64,000 bases of DNA from Synechococcus sp. HK01-R (GTDB taxonomy: Bacteria; Cyanobacteriota; Cyanobacteriia; PCC-6307; Cyanobiaceae). The position numbers and the translations under genes were made by a program. The stretch lies in NCBI RefSeq assembly GCF_014217855.1, contig NZ_CP059059.1:558001-622000 (forward strand), read 5' to 3'. The notes under the pieces were generated by a model, which was not told the DNA's origin, did not search any database, and saw only the letters and a program-made list of their open reading frames with translations. Below are positions 53,031-61,594 of this stretch, in pieces; position 1 is the stretch's first letter; every line of letters begins with the position of its first letter.

Positions 53031-53528
53031 ATGGCTGATGGCATCACCCACCTCACCGGCCAAGGAGAGGTGCACATGGTCGATGTGGGCGATCGAGACA
53101 TCAGCCGAAGGGAGGCTGTTGCAGAAGGTTGCCTGCGCATGAAGACCAGCACCCTGCAGCGGGTCATCCAGGCGGACACTCCCAAGGGTGATCTGCTGGC
53201 CGTGGCCAGGATTGCTGCGATTCAAGGGGCGAAACGCACCTCAGAGCTGATTCCCCTCTGCCATCCCCTCCCCCTGAGCGGCATCGAGGTTGCGATCAAA
53301 CCTGACCAAGAGCTGCCTGGGCTTTTGCTGCAAGTCCACTGCCGAACCACTGGGCAGACCGGTGTGGAGATGGAGGCACTCACCGCTGTCTCCATCGGCC
53401 TGGTCACCCTCTACGACATGCTCAAGTCCGTAGACCCCGGCATGACCATCGAAACGATTGGTCTTGTGGAAAAGCATGGCGGACGCCATGGCAGCTGGCA
53501 CCGACAAGCTGCAGGCCATGACGGCTGA
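53031..53528 (+). CDS. moaC: Cyclic pyranopterin monophosphate synthase
   Basis: 165 residues. Motifs: [38 protein letters not shown], and [20 protein letters not shown] with the catalytic Lys in MLKSVDPG. Completes the MoaA reaction to cyclic pyranopterin monophosphate. The 3' end overlaps the moeA start by 11 bases. Confidence 0.96.
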   Translation: MADGITHLTGQGEVHMVDVGDRDISRREAVAEGCLRMKTSTLQRVIQADTPKGDLLAVARIAAIQGAKRTSELIPLCHPLPLSGIEVAIKPDQELPGLLLQVHCRTTGQTGVEMEALTAVSIGLVTLYDMLKSVDPGMTIETIGLVEKHGGRHGSWHRQAAGHDG

Positions 53529-54756
53529 GCCCTTCGGACGCGAAGGGCTGCCGCTGGAGCAGGCGCGCAGGCAGATCCTCGAAGCGTTGCAACCCCTTGG
53601 CCGCAACGAAGTGCTGCCCCTCGAGCAGGCCCTTGGCCGCACCACCGCCAGCCCTGTGCAGGCGCTGGCCGCAGTGCCGGGGTTTCGCGCCTCGATCATG
53701 GATGGCTATGCGATTGCCGGTGCAGAGCAACCGGAGCCCGGTGCCCGCTGGCATCTGGTGGGGGCTTCAGCAGCCGGTGCGCCCTATGGCGCCAAGCTTG
53801 CAGCTGGTGAGGCGGTGCGCATCCTCACCGGCGCTGTGGTGCCCGAAGGGAGTGAGCGGGTTTTGCCGCAGGAGCTGGTGGCCGTCGCCGGCGATCAGCT
53901 GGAGCTGGTGAAATCGTGCGGGCCCAATCCCTGGATCCGCTCACCGCAGGAGGAGGCTGCCCCGGGCCAGGAGCTGGTGGCGGCGGGGCAACGGCTGGGA
54001 GTGGCTGAGCTCGGCCGGCTGGCCAGCTGTGGGGTGCAGGAGCTGGAGCTAACAGGCCGGGCCCGGATTGGTTTGCTGATCAGCGGAGATGAGCTACTGC
54101 CGCCCGGGGCTGAGCGCGGGCCGGGCCAGATCTGGGAAAGCAATTCCGCACTGCTGTCCGCTCTGCTCCAGCGCCTTGGCTACCCGGTGACCAAACAGCT
54201 GGTGGTGGCTGACGCGCCGGAACCGCTGCGCGAAGCCCTGCAGGAACTGGCAGCGACCTGTGATGTAGTGGTGAGCACCGGTGGCGTGTCTGCCGGAGCC
54301 AGCGACTGGATCCGCCCGCTGGTGGAGGAGCTGGGGCAGGTGCGCTTCTGGAAGCTGTTTCTCAAGCCAGGCCGGCCATTGGCCTGGGGGCAGGTGGCGG
54401 GGGTGCCCTTCTTCGGGCTGCCGGGTAATCCGGTGGCCGCGGCGATCACGGCGCTGCAGTTGCTCTGGCCGGCGCTGCAACGCCTGGAGGGCGCTGAGCA
54501 GGAGCTGTTGCCCCGGCTCAAGGTTCGCCTGGAAGCACCCCTGCGCCGTGGTGCCGGCCGGCCGGAGCTGGCGCGGGCGCGGCTGGCAGTGGCGGCCGAC
54601 GGCGGCCTCTGGGCCCGGGTGGAGGGCTCCCAGGCCTCCTCGCGCATCGGTTCGCTGCAAGGTGCTGATCTGCTGCTGGAGATTCCCGCGGAGCTGGGGA
54701 GTCTGGAAGCAGGCACGGAGCTATGGGCACAGCTGCTGCGGTTGCCATTGCTCTGA
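53518..54756 (+). CDS. moeA: Molybdopterin molybdenumtransferase
   Basis: 412 residues from the ATG at 53518 (an alternative at 53476 lies deeper in moaC). Motifs: [54 protein letters not shown] and [11 protein letters not shown]. It inserts molybdate into molybdopterin. Convergent with moaE, two bases apart. Confidence 0.95.
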   Translation: MTAEPFGREGLPLEQARRQILEALQPLGRNEVLPLEQALGRTTASPVQALAAVPGFRASIMDGYAIAGAEQPEPGARWHLVGASAAGAPYGAKLAAGEAVRILTGAVVPEGSERVLPQELVAVAGDQLELVKSCGPNPWIRSPQEEAAPGQELVAAGQRLGVAELGRLASCGVQELELTGRARIGLLISGDELLPPGAERGPGQIWESNSALLSALLQRLGYPVTKQLVVADAPEPLREALQELAATCDVVVSTGGVSAGASDWIRPLVEELGQVRFWKLFLKPGRPLAWGQVAGVPFFGLPGNPVAAAITALQLLWPALQRLEGAEQELLPRLKVRLEAPLRRGAGRPELARARLAVAADGGLWARVEGSQASSRIGSLQGADLLLEIPAELGSLEAGTELWAQLLRLPLL

Positions 54757-54758
54757 AC

Positions 54759-55211
54759 TCAGAGTGGCGTGTTGGCACTGAGCCATTCGCTGCTGCCATC
54801 AGCACGCCACTCCCGTTTCCAGAAGGGAGCCTCATGCTTGAGCAACTCCAAAAGCTCCTGGCAGCACCGCTGAGCGGGACCGCGGCGGTCAGCGCCGATC
54901 GCCACAAGCACAATCGGCTCACCGGGGAGTACACGCCCAATGCGGTGCTGAATCAGGCAGCTGCGTGCGTGATGGCGCGCGCCACAGGCGTGAGCCAGTT
55001 GCTCGAGATGACGTTCGCTCATGCCGGAGTAATGGTTCAGCTCCAGAGCCTCCAGCGCACTGCCATCAGCTGCATAAGCGCGCATGCGACCAATGAACAG
55101 ACCCTCGGCAGCGCTGCTGGCATGACCTTGAGCATGGAGCTGACAATGCCATCGCTCGAGAGAGCTGAATGGCTCAAAAGGTTGATGGAGCAGTTCAATC
55201 CTCAGGTGCAT
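54759..55211 (-). CDS. moaE: Molybdopterin synthase large subunit
   Basis: 150 residues. Motifs: RMRAYAADGSALEALELNHY, HRIGRVLPGEPIVLVAIGAD, and the catalytic-lysine segment LLKHEAPFWKREW. Converts precursor Z to molybdopterin with sulfur carried on MoaD. Follows moaD on the same strand. Confidence 0.95.
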   Translation of the reverse strand: MHLRIELLHQPFEPFSSLERWHCQLHAQGHASSAAEGLFIGRMRAYAADGSALEALELNHYSGMSERHLEQLAHACGARHHARSCLIQHRIGRVLPGEPIVLVAIGADRRGPAQRCCQELLELLKHEAPFWKREWRADGSSEWLSANTPL

Positions 55212-55252
55212 CGGTCCCGAATCAGCGATCTGAATCAGTCAAAGAACTTGAA

Positions 55253-55522
55253 TCAGCCCCCAGTGAAAGGTGGCAGAAAGGCCAGCTCATCGCCGGCATG
55301 CACCCTTTGCTGAGGGTCCACCAGGTTTTGGTTGATCGCCACTCGGATACTCGAACTCCAGGGACCGAGATTCAGCTGATTCCAAACCTCGAGGGCCGAG
55401 ACGTTGTCACCTGCCGGCAGCGACAACTCCCGTTCAGACCAACCGGCCCGATCCTGCAGTGCTGCGAAAAGCAGCACCCGCACGTTGTCAGCGCCCCCCC
55501 GTTCCGAATCCGCTTTCAACAC
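55253..55522 (-). CDS. moaD: Molybdopterin synthase sulfur-carrier subunit
   Basis: About 89 residues if it starts at the GTG at 55522; a shorter start (GTG 55483, NVRVLLFAALQD) is also possible. The ubiquitin-like fold ends in LAFLPPFTGG, with the C-terminal GG that is adenylated and thiocarboxylated. Upstream in-frame sequence overlaps the divergent moaB gene and is unlikely to be coding. Confidence 0.9.
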   Translation of the reverse strand: MLKADSERGGADNVRVLLFAALQDRAGWSERELSLPAGDNVSALEVWNQLNLGPWSSSIRVAINQNLVDPQQRVHAGDELAFLPPFTGG

Positions 55523-55582
55523 CTCGCCCACGACTCCAGCTCTGCATGGTTCTAGCGTCAGCACTGGCGAAGCTTCTTTGCT

Positions 55583-56128
55583 CTGACTCTCTCGATCGCT
55601 CTGCTGACGGTTTCCGATCGCCGCAGCCTCGCTGATGATGTCAGCGGCGACTGCCTGCAGCAGCGCCTCCAAGCGGCGGGTCACCACCTGGCAGAGCGCC
55701 GCATCTGCCCCGACGATCGCTACAGGATCCGTGCCAGCGTTAGCACCTGGATCGCCGATGAAACCATCCAAGTGGTGATCACCTGCGGCGGCACCGGACT
55801 GACGGGGAGGGACGGCACCCCGGAAGCGGTTGAACCCCTACTCGACAAATGCATCGACGGTTTCGGCGAATTGTTCCGGGTGCTGTCGTTTGAAGCAATC
55901 GGCACCAGCAGCCTCCAAAGTCGCTGTCTCGCAGGTGTGGCCAATGGAACGATCGTGTTCGTTCTTCCCGGCTCTCTTGATGCGGTGGAAACCGCCTGGG
56001 ATCGGTTAATCAAGGCTCAACTCGATGCAACGACCAAACCCTGCAATCTCGTGCAGCTGATTCCCCGACTCAGAGAGTCGCCGGATCGCCTTGCAGCCGA
56101 GTCGTTCAAAACGGGATCGGCATCGTGA
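55583..56128 (+). CDS. moaB: MoaB/Mog molybdopterin adenylyltransferase, non-standard start
   Basis: About 181 residues. The conserved opening LSIALLTVSDRRSLADDVSG, VITCGGTGLTGRDGTPEAVE, SFEAIGTSSLQSRCLAGVAN and FVLPGSLDAVETAWD identify the family. The frame opens at 55556 after a TAG, and no ATG, GTG or TTG lies before the conserved residues. Translation may begin at the CTG at 55583. The alternative is that one base separates it from the ATG at 55546 in the next frame. Overlaps cobA's 3' end by 23 bases. Confidence 0.85.
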   Translation: MTLSIALLTVSDRRSLADDVSGDCLQQRLQAAGHHLAERRICPDDRYRIRASVSTWIADETIQVVITCGGTGLTGRDGTPEAVEPLLDKCIDGFGELFRVLSFEAIGTSSLQSRCLAGVANGTIVFVLPGSLDAVETAWDRLIKAQLDATTKPCNLVQLIPRLRESPDRLAAESFKTGSAS

Positions 56129-56936
56129 CCGCAGCAGGCTGAGGCGCACACGCCTCGATCTGCTCCGCCACCACATCACCCACCACCACGATCGAAGGAG
56201 AAGCGAAGGCCTCCTCCTGAGCCCGCTCGGCCACCGTGGCCAGCGTGGCCCTCAGGCAGCGCTGGCCAGACACTGTGCCCTGCTGAATGACAGCCACAGG
56301 CGTCTCGGCACTCAAGCCACCCTTCACGAGCTCAGCAGCGATGCGGGGCAGGTTATGGAGGCCCATATAAATGACCAGTCCATCGCTGGCGCTGGCCAGG
56401 GCCTGCCAATTGACGCTGGGACGCCGTTTATCAATCTCCTCATGGCCAGTTACAAAGGTCACCGACGACCCCGCCCTGCGATGGGTGACGGGAATGCCGG
56501 CATAGGCGGGTGCGGCAATGCCTGCGGTGACACCGGGCACCACCTGCACGGGAACTCCATGACTGGCCAGATGGGCCGCCTCCTCACCACCACGCCCAAA
56601 CAGAAAAGGGTCACCCCCCTTGAGGCGCACCACACACTGATGCCGCTGAGCCAGCTCCACGAGCACCGCATTGGTGCTGGGCTGAGGCACGGAATGATGC
56701 CCCCTGCGTTTGCCGACGAACCGGCGCTCACAGCTCTCAGGCACCAGATCCAGCACCTCCCGCGGCACTAGGGAGTCGTAAACCAGCGCATCACAGTGAC
56801 TGAGAAGCCGCTGGGCTTTCACCGTGAGCAAGTCAGGGTCTCCCGGACCTGCTCCAACGAGATAAACGGTTCCCACCTTCAAATCTCCAACAGTTGCATC
56901 GGCCAGAGTCGCTTCGGTCACAGTCGCTTCGGTCAC
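56106..56936 (-). CDS. cobA: Uroporphyrinogen-III C-methyltransferase
   Basis: 276 residues from a GTG at 56936 that overlaps the CbiX stop; a second in-frame GTG at 56921 lies in the tandem copy of the same 15 bases. Motifs: VYLVGAGPGDPDLLTVKAQR, VVRLKGGDPFLFGRGGEEAA, VVPGVTAGIAAPAYAGIPVT and LVIYMGLHNLPRI. SAM-dependent methylation at C2 and C7 of uroporphyrinogen III makes precorrin-2, the common precursor of siroheme (for nirA) and cobalamin. No iron-chelatase domain is fused. Confidence 0.94.
   Translation of the reverse strand: MTEATVTEATLADATVGDLKVGTVYLVGAGPGDPDLLTVKAQRLLSHCDALVYDSLVPREVLDLVPESCERRFVGKRRGHHSVPQPSTNAVLVELAQRHQCVVRLKGGDPFLFGRGGEEAAHLASHGVPVQVVPGVTAGIAAPAYAGIPVTHRRAGSSVTFVTGHEEIDKRRPSVNWQALASASDGLVIYMGLHNLPRIAAELVKGGLSAETPVAVIQQGTVSGQRCLRATLATVAERAQEEAFASPSIVVVGDVVAEQIEACAPQPAAVTMPIPF
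56907..56936 (-). repeat. 15-bp perfect tandem duplication at the cobA start
   Basis: AGTCGCTTCGGTCAC is repeated exactly (56907-56921 and 56922-56936). Read on the minus strand each copy begins with GTG and encodes (V/M)TEAT, so the start codon itself is duplicated. Confidence 0.9.
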
Positions 56937-57586
56937 GGGAGAGCAGCAAGGAGATCGATCAAACCGGAGCGCACCAAAGGGACCTCCAACAGTGCAGGCG
57001 ATCCACCAGCCTGACGCAGGGCCTCCGACATCCGGTTCGGTGCCAGTGCCAGTGGCCGAGGCTGATACCCGGGATGTTCGGTCTCAAAAACCTCCCACTG
57101 ATCCGCCGGCACCAACGGACAACCCAGTTGAGACTGCAGAAGTTTCAGATAGCGGTCGGCAGGCCCCGGTCTCACGGGGTGATGAACCACCGCCCAAGAT
57201 GCCGCAGCCAGATCATCCGCAGATGACAGCCAGCGACCCAGCAAGTCTCGCCAGTAGGGCCAGGCGCCTAGAAAAGGCAACAGGGTGATGGACGTCCCTG
57301 CTTCGCGCAGCCGTTGGCGGATCTCTGGCAAATCGGAACGCACATGACTGCCGGGCAACAGCAACAGAGGAACAAGCCACTCGTGCTCGGGGTCTGACGT
57401 CAGGGACAGACCTCTGGTCTGTGCCGGTTCAGCCGCTGTAAGGGCCTCAAGCAGCACTGGGGCCTGGCGACGACACGCCACCGCATCAGCCAACTCGAGC
57501 CAACACGATGGGATCTCGCCGCCACTGCGGCCATGCACCACCAAGCGAAGAGCTGATCGCTGGAGAGAGCCGGGTTTCCGTAACAA
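56933..57586 (-). CDS. CbiX-type sirohydrochlorin chelatase
   Basis: About 217 residues from a TTG at 57586; the open frame extends to 57898 but would cross a small plus-strand gene. The opening RSALRLVVHGRSGGEIPSCW with the CbiX HGR motif, VPLLLLPGSHVRSDLPEIRQ and LGAWPYWRDLLGRWL fit the CbiX/SirB family that inserts iron or cobalt into sirohydrochlorin. With cobA it would supply siroheme for nitrite reductase downstream. The length matches a two-domain short form; residues are degenerate enough to keep confidence moderate. Confidence 0.75.
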   Translation of the reverse strand: MLRKPGSLQRSALRLVVHGRSGGEIPSCWLELADAVACRRQAPVLLEALTAAEPAQTRGLSLTSDPEHEWLVPLLLLPGSHVRSDLPEIRQRLREAGTSITLLPFLGAWPYWRDLLGRWLSSADDLAAASWAVVHHPVRPGPADRYLKLLQSQLGCPLVPADQWEVFETEHPGYQPRPLALAPNRMSEALRQAGGSPALLEVPLVRSGLIDLLAALP

Positions 57587-57652
57587 CCGCCACGGATCAA
57601 AACGAGCAGGCGCTGATGAAGTCAGACCGAAGCGATGAACACCTTCTGCATC

Positions 57653-57826
57653 ATGCCCAGACAACGCCCACGACCGAACGCCATCTCCCACCGCAGGCGT
57701 CACGAGCGGCCAACACCCAAGAGACGGTCGGAGCTCGATCGCGACCTGGCGGCGATGGCAAAAGTCTGGTGGATGATCCGCCAGGGCGCCGTGCGCATGC
57801 TTGGTGAAATCGGTCGTCAATACTGA
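57653..57826 (+). CDS. Small basic protein
   Basis: 57 residues from the ATG at 57653 (an ATG at 57635 would add six). Very basic N-terminal half (PRQRPRPNAISHRRRHERPT) and an amphipathic C-terminal helix (ELDRDLAAMAKVWWMIRQGA). No family recognised. Between cbiX and nirA, on the nirA strand. Confidence 0.5.
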   Translation: MPRQRPRPNAISHRRRHERPTPKRRSELDRDLAAMAKVWWMIRQGAVRMLGEIGRQY

Positions 57827-57882
57827 CCAGGACCCCCATGAATTGGGCGCTGCCATGCAGCCAGAAAGCGCCGCACTCACGT

Positions 57883-57896
57883 GTAGCGAAACAGAC
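57883..57896 (+). promoter_or_regulatory. Degenerate NtcA site (distal) upstream of nirA
   Basis: GTA-N8-GAC, the same single-base deviation as the site before the nitrate permease. No clear -10 at the expected distance. Confidence 0.3.
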
Positions 57897-57928
57897 AAAA
57901 TCGCGGGCTCGCACCCATTGGCCGTTTG

Positions 57929-57942
57929 GTTAGATCCGCTAC
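57929..57942 (+). promoter_or_regulatory. Degenerate NtcA site (proximal) upstream of nirA
   Basis: GTT-N8-TAC, one base from the consensus, followed 23 bases later by TAAAAC (57966-57971), which is the expected -10 placement for an NtcA-activated promoter. The putative start site would lie about 70-75 bases before the nirA ATG. Confidence 0.45.
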
Positions 57943-58050
57943 CGAACGTCGCACCAGTCAGCCGCTAAAACCTCCCTGCAGCGCGCCTTTCCTTTTGAAG
58001 TGCTGCCCAACACGTCCTCAAAGAGACGTTTGCACTTCACCCGTCGATCC

Positions 58051-59592
58051 ATGACCTTCAGCGCAGCCACCAGGGACTACCTGGAAGGGAAAAAGCTCAA
58101 CAAAATCGAGCAGAACAAAGCCGAAAAGGATGGCCTTCTGGTTGGCAGCGAGATTGAACATTTTGCCCAAATCGGCTGGGAGCAAGTCGACGAAACCGAT
58201 CTGCAATTGCGTCTGAAGTGGTACGGCATGTTCTGGCGCCCGAAAACACCAGGGAAGTTCATGCTGCGCCTGAGGGTGCCGAATGGTGTGCTGAACAGCG
58301 ATCAGCTGCGCGTTGTCGCTTCGATCGTGGAGCGCTACGGCGAAAACGGCAGCTGTGACATCACCACGCGTCAGAATCTGCAGCTGCGCGGAGTGCTGCT
58401 TTCTGATCTACCTGAAATTCTGAAACGCCTTCAGGAAGCCGGACTCAGCACGATTCAATCTGGGTTTGACAACCCTCGCAATGTCACCGGCAACCCACTC
58501 GCTGGCATCGATCCCACCGAAATCGTTGACACACGCCCATACACCCAAGCACTCAACGACTTTCTCACCAACCACGCCAAAGGCAACAGCGATTACTCCA
58601 ACCTTCCACGTAAGTGGAACACGGCTGTCGCCGGGTCGAAGGATAATTTTCTGCTTCACAACGACATCGTCTTCCATCCGGTCGAGCACAATGGCGAACT
58701 GGGCTTCGGGGTTTGGATCGGTGGCATCCTCTCCTCCCAGATGAATGCCTACGCCATTCCCCTCAATGCCTGGGTGAAGCCGGATCAGATCTGCGCCATG
58801 ACCGATGCAGTGATCAGCATCTGGCGTGACAACGGCGAGCGCGACAAGCGTCCGAAAGGTCGGTTCCGCCTTTATCTCGACCAGGTGGGGCTGGAACCGT
58901 TCCGGGCGATGGTGGAGGCGCGCTTCGGAACTCTCACCCCGGATCCCGGTTCAGTCTTTGATGCCGAACCACGCTCCCACTACGGCATCCATCCCCAGAA
59001 ACAGGAGGGACTCCACTTCGCCGGTCTGCACGTACCCGTGGGCCGACTCACGGCGGATGATCTGCAGGATCTCGCCAGCGCCAGCCTCCGCTACGGCAGC
59101 GGTGAGGTGCGTCTGACAGAGGATCAGAACGTGATCCTTGTGGGCATTCCCACCGAACAGATCGGTGTCCTGGAATCCGACCCGATCGTGCAGCGCTTCC
59201 CTCTGGCACCAGGCACCCTTGCGGCCGGCACCGTGTCTTGCACTGGCAACACCTACTGCGGTTTCGCCCTCACCAACACCAAAGATCAGGCCCTGGAAGC
59301 AGCCCAACGTCTCGACGCCGAGCTGGAACTTCCCGCTGAACTCAAAATCCACTGGACAGGATGTCCGAATACCTGTGGCCAGGCCTACATGGGTGCCATT
59401 GGCCTCACCGGCACCAAGGCCAAGAACAGTCAGGGCGAGATGGGAGAGGGCTACACCCTGACCCTGGGGGGATCGCAGGGAGCGAATCCACAGATCGGCG
59501 AACTACACCGCAAGGCGATTCCGGCCGAGGAGATCCACTCGGTGCTCCGGGAGGTGCTGATCGAACAGTTCGGAGCCAAACCGCGCTCCTGA
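58051..59592 (+). CDS. nirA: Ferredoxin-nitrite reductase
   Basis: 513 residues from the ATG at 58051 (an in-frame ATG at 58000 is less likely). Reduces nitrite to ammonium with six electrons from ferredoxin. The coupled siroheme and 4Fe-4S ligands are VSCTGNTYCGF and WTGCPNTCGQAYMG. Domain repeats with SCDITTRQNLQLRGV and GEVRLTEDQNVILVG are typical. First gene of a nirA - small gene - nitrite channel - HEAT unit. Confidence 0.97.
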   Translation: MTFSAATRDYLEGKKLNKIEQNKAEKDGLLVGSEIEHFAQIGWEQVDETDLQLRLKWYGMFWRPKTPGKFMLRLRVPNGVLNSDQLRVVASIVERYGENGSCDITTRQNLQLRGVLLSDLPEILKRLQEAGLSTIQSGFDNPRNVTGNPLAGIDPTEIVDTRPYTQALNDFLTNHAKGNSDYSNLPRKWNTAVAGSKDNFLLHNDIVFHPVEHNGELGFGVWIGGILSSQMNAYAIPLNAWVKPDQICAMTDAVISIWRDNGERDKRPKGRFRLYLDQVGLEPFRAMVEARFGTLTPDPGSVFDAEPRSHYGIHPQKQEGLHFAGLHVPVGRLTADDLQDLASASLRYGSGEVRLTEDQNVILVGIPTEQIGVLESDPIVQRFPLAPGTLAAGTVSCTGNTYCGFALTNTKDQALEAAQRLDAELELPAELKIHWTGCPNTCGQAYMGAIGLTGTKAKNSQGEMGEGYTLTLGGSQGANPQIGELHRKAIPAEEIHSVLREVLIEQFGAKPRS

Positions 59593-59688
59593 ACCCAACT
59601 CCCTGAAGCAACGGCATCCGTGGCGCTGACCTTTTGAAGCCATGGATCAGGACCCATTCATCACCGTTCAATCTCACCCCTCCAAATC

Positions 59689-59823
59689 ATGAGCACCTCA
59701 CGCGATCTGTTCTCCCGCCTCGTCAATTGGTTCAGCACCAGCGGTCGGGATCGAGCACCGATCCTGCGTCCCGCCCATCAGCGCGACCTGTTTTCCAAGT
59801 TGATGAATCGCATCAGCGGCTGA
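59689..59823 (+). CDS. 44-residue protein with an internal repeat, between nirA and the nitrite channel
   Basis: ATG at 59689, TGA at 59821-59823. The peptide has two copies of R-D-L-F-S-x-L-x-N (SRDLFSRLVNWF near the start and QRDLFSKLMNRI near the end). The repeats are amphipathic and predicted helical. It lies 96 bases after nirA and 41 before the FNT gene. Repeat structure and position in the operon argue for a genuine gene; function unknown. Confidence 0.6.
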   Translation: MSTSRDLFSRLVNWFSTSGRDRAPILRPAHQRDLFSKLMNRISG

Positions 59824-59864
59824 GCTTGCTGCATCCAACAACATCCCCCAGAGAGATCAACGCC

Positions 59865-60776
59865 ATGAGTGCCACTGCCTCACAAATGGACTATGTCCTG
59901 CCCAATGAACTCGTCGACGGCATGATTGCTGCCGGCGGCAAGAAAGCAGCTGTCAGCGTCAAGAACCTGCTGATTCGTGGTTTCTATTCCGGCGCGATTC
60001 TCGGCCTGGCCGTGATCCTTGCCCTCACCGTGGCAGCCCAGAGCAAGATGCCCTTCCTCGGCTCCCTGCTCTTCCCCTTTGGATTTGCCAGCATCGTGCT
60101 CTTTGGCATGGAACTGGTCACCGGCAACTTCGCCCTGTTGCCAATGTCCACCTGGGCGGGACGCAGCACCTGGAGCGCCACCTTCCGCAACTGGAGCTGG
60201 GTGTGGATTGGCAACTTCATCGGCACGGCCGTGGTGGCGCTGATCATGTGGGCCAGCCTCACCAGCGCCGGTCACGTGGCACCTTTAGCCGCCGCTGACG
60301 GCGGCAAGGGCTGGCAGGTGGTCGCCGCAACGATCATCAAACTCAACAAGCTGAATGTGGTCACCAAATACGAGGCCCTCGGCAGCACCGGACTCTTCCT
60401 CGCTTTCCTGCGCGGCGTGGTGGCGAACTGGTTGGTTTGCCTTGGCGTGACGATGGCCCTGGTGAGCAAGAGCGTGCCTGGAAAACTGCTGGCCTGCTGG
60501 CTACCGATCACCGCCTTCCAAACGATGGGTATGGAGCACATCGTGGTGAATCAATTCCTGCATACCGCTGGACCGCTGCTCGGCTCTGGGGTCAGCTTCG
60601 GTCAGGTCATCGTTTGGAACTGGATCCCAGTCACCCTGGGCAACATCGTCGGCGGCATGGTGTTCATCGGCATGCTCTTCTACAGCACCCATCGCACTCC
60701 TGTCGCGGATGTGCTGCCGCGGGAGCATGACGAGAAGCTCGAGCGGGAGCTCGCCGCCGAACTGGGGGCACGCTGA
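59865..60776 (+). CDS. Formate/nitrite transporter family channel (putative nitrite uptake)
   Basis: 303 residues from the ATG at 59865. FNT pentamers carry small monovalent anions. Signature motifs: LIRGFYSGAILGLAVILA, LFPFGFASIVLFGMELVTGN, NWSWVWIGNFIGTAVVALIM and MEHIVVNQF. Six membrane helices. Following nirA, nitrite is the likeliest substrate; formate cannot be excluded. The C-terminal tail is charged. Confidence 0.92.
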   Translation: MSATASQMDYVLPNELVDGMIAAGGKKAAVSVKNLLIRGFYSGAILGLAVILALTVAAQSKMPFLGSLLFPFGFASIVLFGMELVTGNFALLPMSTWAGRSTWSATFRNWSWVWIGNFIGTAVVALIMWASLTSAGHVAPLAAADGGKGWQVVAATIIKLNKLNVVTKYEALGSTGLFLAFLRGVVANWLVCLGVTMALVSKSVPGKLLACWLPITAFQTMGMEHIVVNQFLHTAGPLLGSGVSFGQVIVWNWIPVTLGNIVGGMVFIGMLFYSTHRTPVADVLPREHDEKLERELAAELGAR

Positions 60777-60781
60777 TCCGA

Positions 60782-61522
60782 ATGGCTACCCGTGCAATCG
60801 ATGAGGCTGCCCTCTGGGAGCGGCTGTCGCAATCGCGGAGGGTTCCTCTGGAACCCGACTGGCTGGGGGAGGCTTACTCCCCTGGCCTTTCGTCTGCACT
60901 GTGCAGTGCGATCAGTGAACAGCTCGGCATGCTCGGGCCGCGGGGATGGCCCGTGATCGGGGCGTTGATCCGCAGGCATGGCAACCGGCCGGATCTGGTG
61001 CACGCCGCTGGCCTGTGTCATCAGGCCCCCGCGCGCGACTGGCTGCTGAGTCAATTGCGCGAGAAGGACTCTGACGCCGAATGCCCGGATCTCCCCCTGC
61101 TCGAAGCGCTCAGCTGCTGGGGAGCCGAACTCACGCTGACGGAACTGGAGCGAATCCTGGAAGCAGCCCCACAGGCCACGCGGCTAGCGGGTCTTGAGCT
61201 TCTGCGCTTCAAGGCCCATCAACTGAATGCCCACACGCTGCTTCAGCTGTGCGCTCCGGCCCTGGCCGATTGGCGGGACCCAGTCACCATTGCGGCGATC
61301 CGTCTCTTGCAGCGCCGAGATGAGCCCTGCATCAGCGATGCCCTCGCTGGCTTATGCCGCACGGGATCCGATGCCGCCGCCGCCGCTGCCCTCAAAGCTC
61401 TCGGCTGCATGGCCACCCCCCGAAGCCAGGAACTGCTGGGCACTCTGGTCGTCGAGTTATCGAGACCCCAGCGGCGAGACTTGGCCATGCGTCAGTTGCA
61501 GCAGCAATTTCGCAATCGGTAA
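60782..61522 (+). CDS. HEAT-repeat protein of the nirA operon
   Basis: 246 residues, 5 bases after the FNT gene. Alpha-helical pairs of HEAT/Armadillo type repeat (LLEALSCWGAELTLTELERI, VTIAAIRLLQRRDEPCISDA, AALKALGCMATPRSQELLG). HEAT proteins are scaffolds or phycobilin lyases; no lyase signature is visible. Position suggests a helper for nitrite reduction or transport, which is an inference. Confidence 0.75.
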   Translation: MATRAIDEAALWERLSQSRRVPLEPDWLGEAYSPGLSSALCSAISEQLGMLGPRGWPVIGALIRRHGNRPDLVHAAGLCHQAPARDWLLSQLREKDSDAECPDLPLLEALSCWGAELTLTELERILEAAPQATRLAGLELLRFKAHQLNAHTLLQLCAPALADWRDPVTIAAIRLLQRRDEPCISDALAGLCRTGSDAAAAAALKALGCMATPRSQELLGTLVVELSRPQRRDLAMRQLQQQFRNR

Positions 61523-61531
61523 AACAAGCCA

Positions 61532-61559
61532 TAAAAAAGGGTCCGACTTGATCGGACCC
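61532..61559 (-). terminator. Intrinsic terminator downstream of cynS
   Basis: An 8-bp perfect stem GGGTCCGA/TCGGACCC (61539-61546 and 61552-61559) with loop CTTGA. On the minus strand it is followed by six T's (TTTTTTAT), so it terminates cynS. On the plus strand there is no T-run, though the hairpin still lies after the HEAT gene. Confidence 0.85.
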
Positions 61560-61594
61560 TGGCTTAGAGCTATCTCAATCCACAAGAAGATTGA

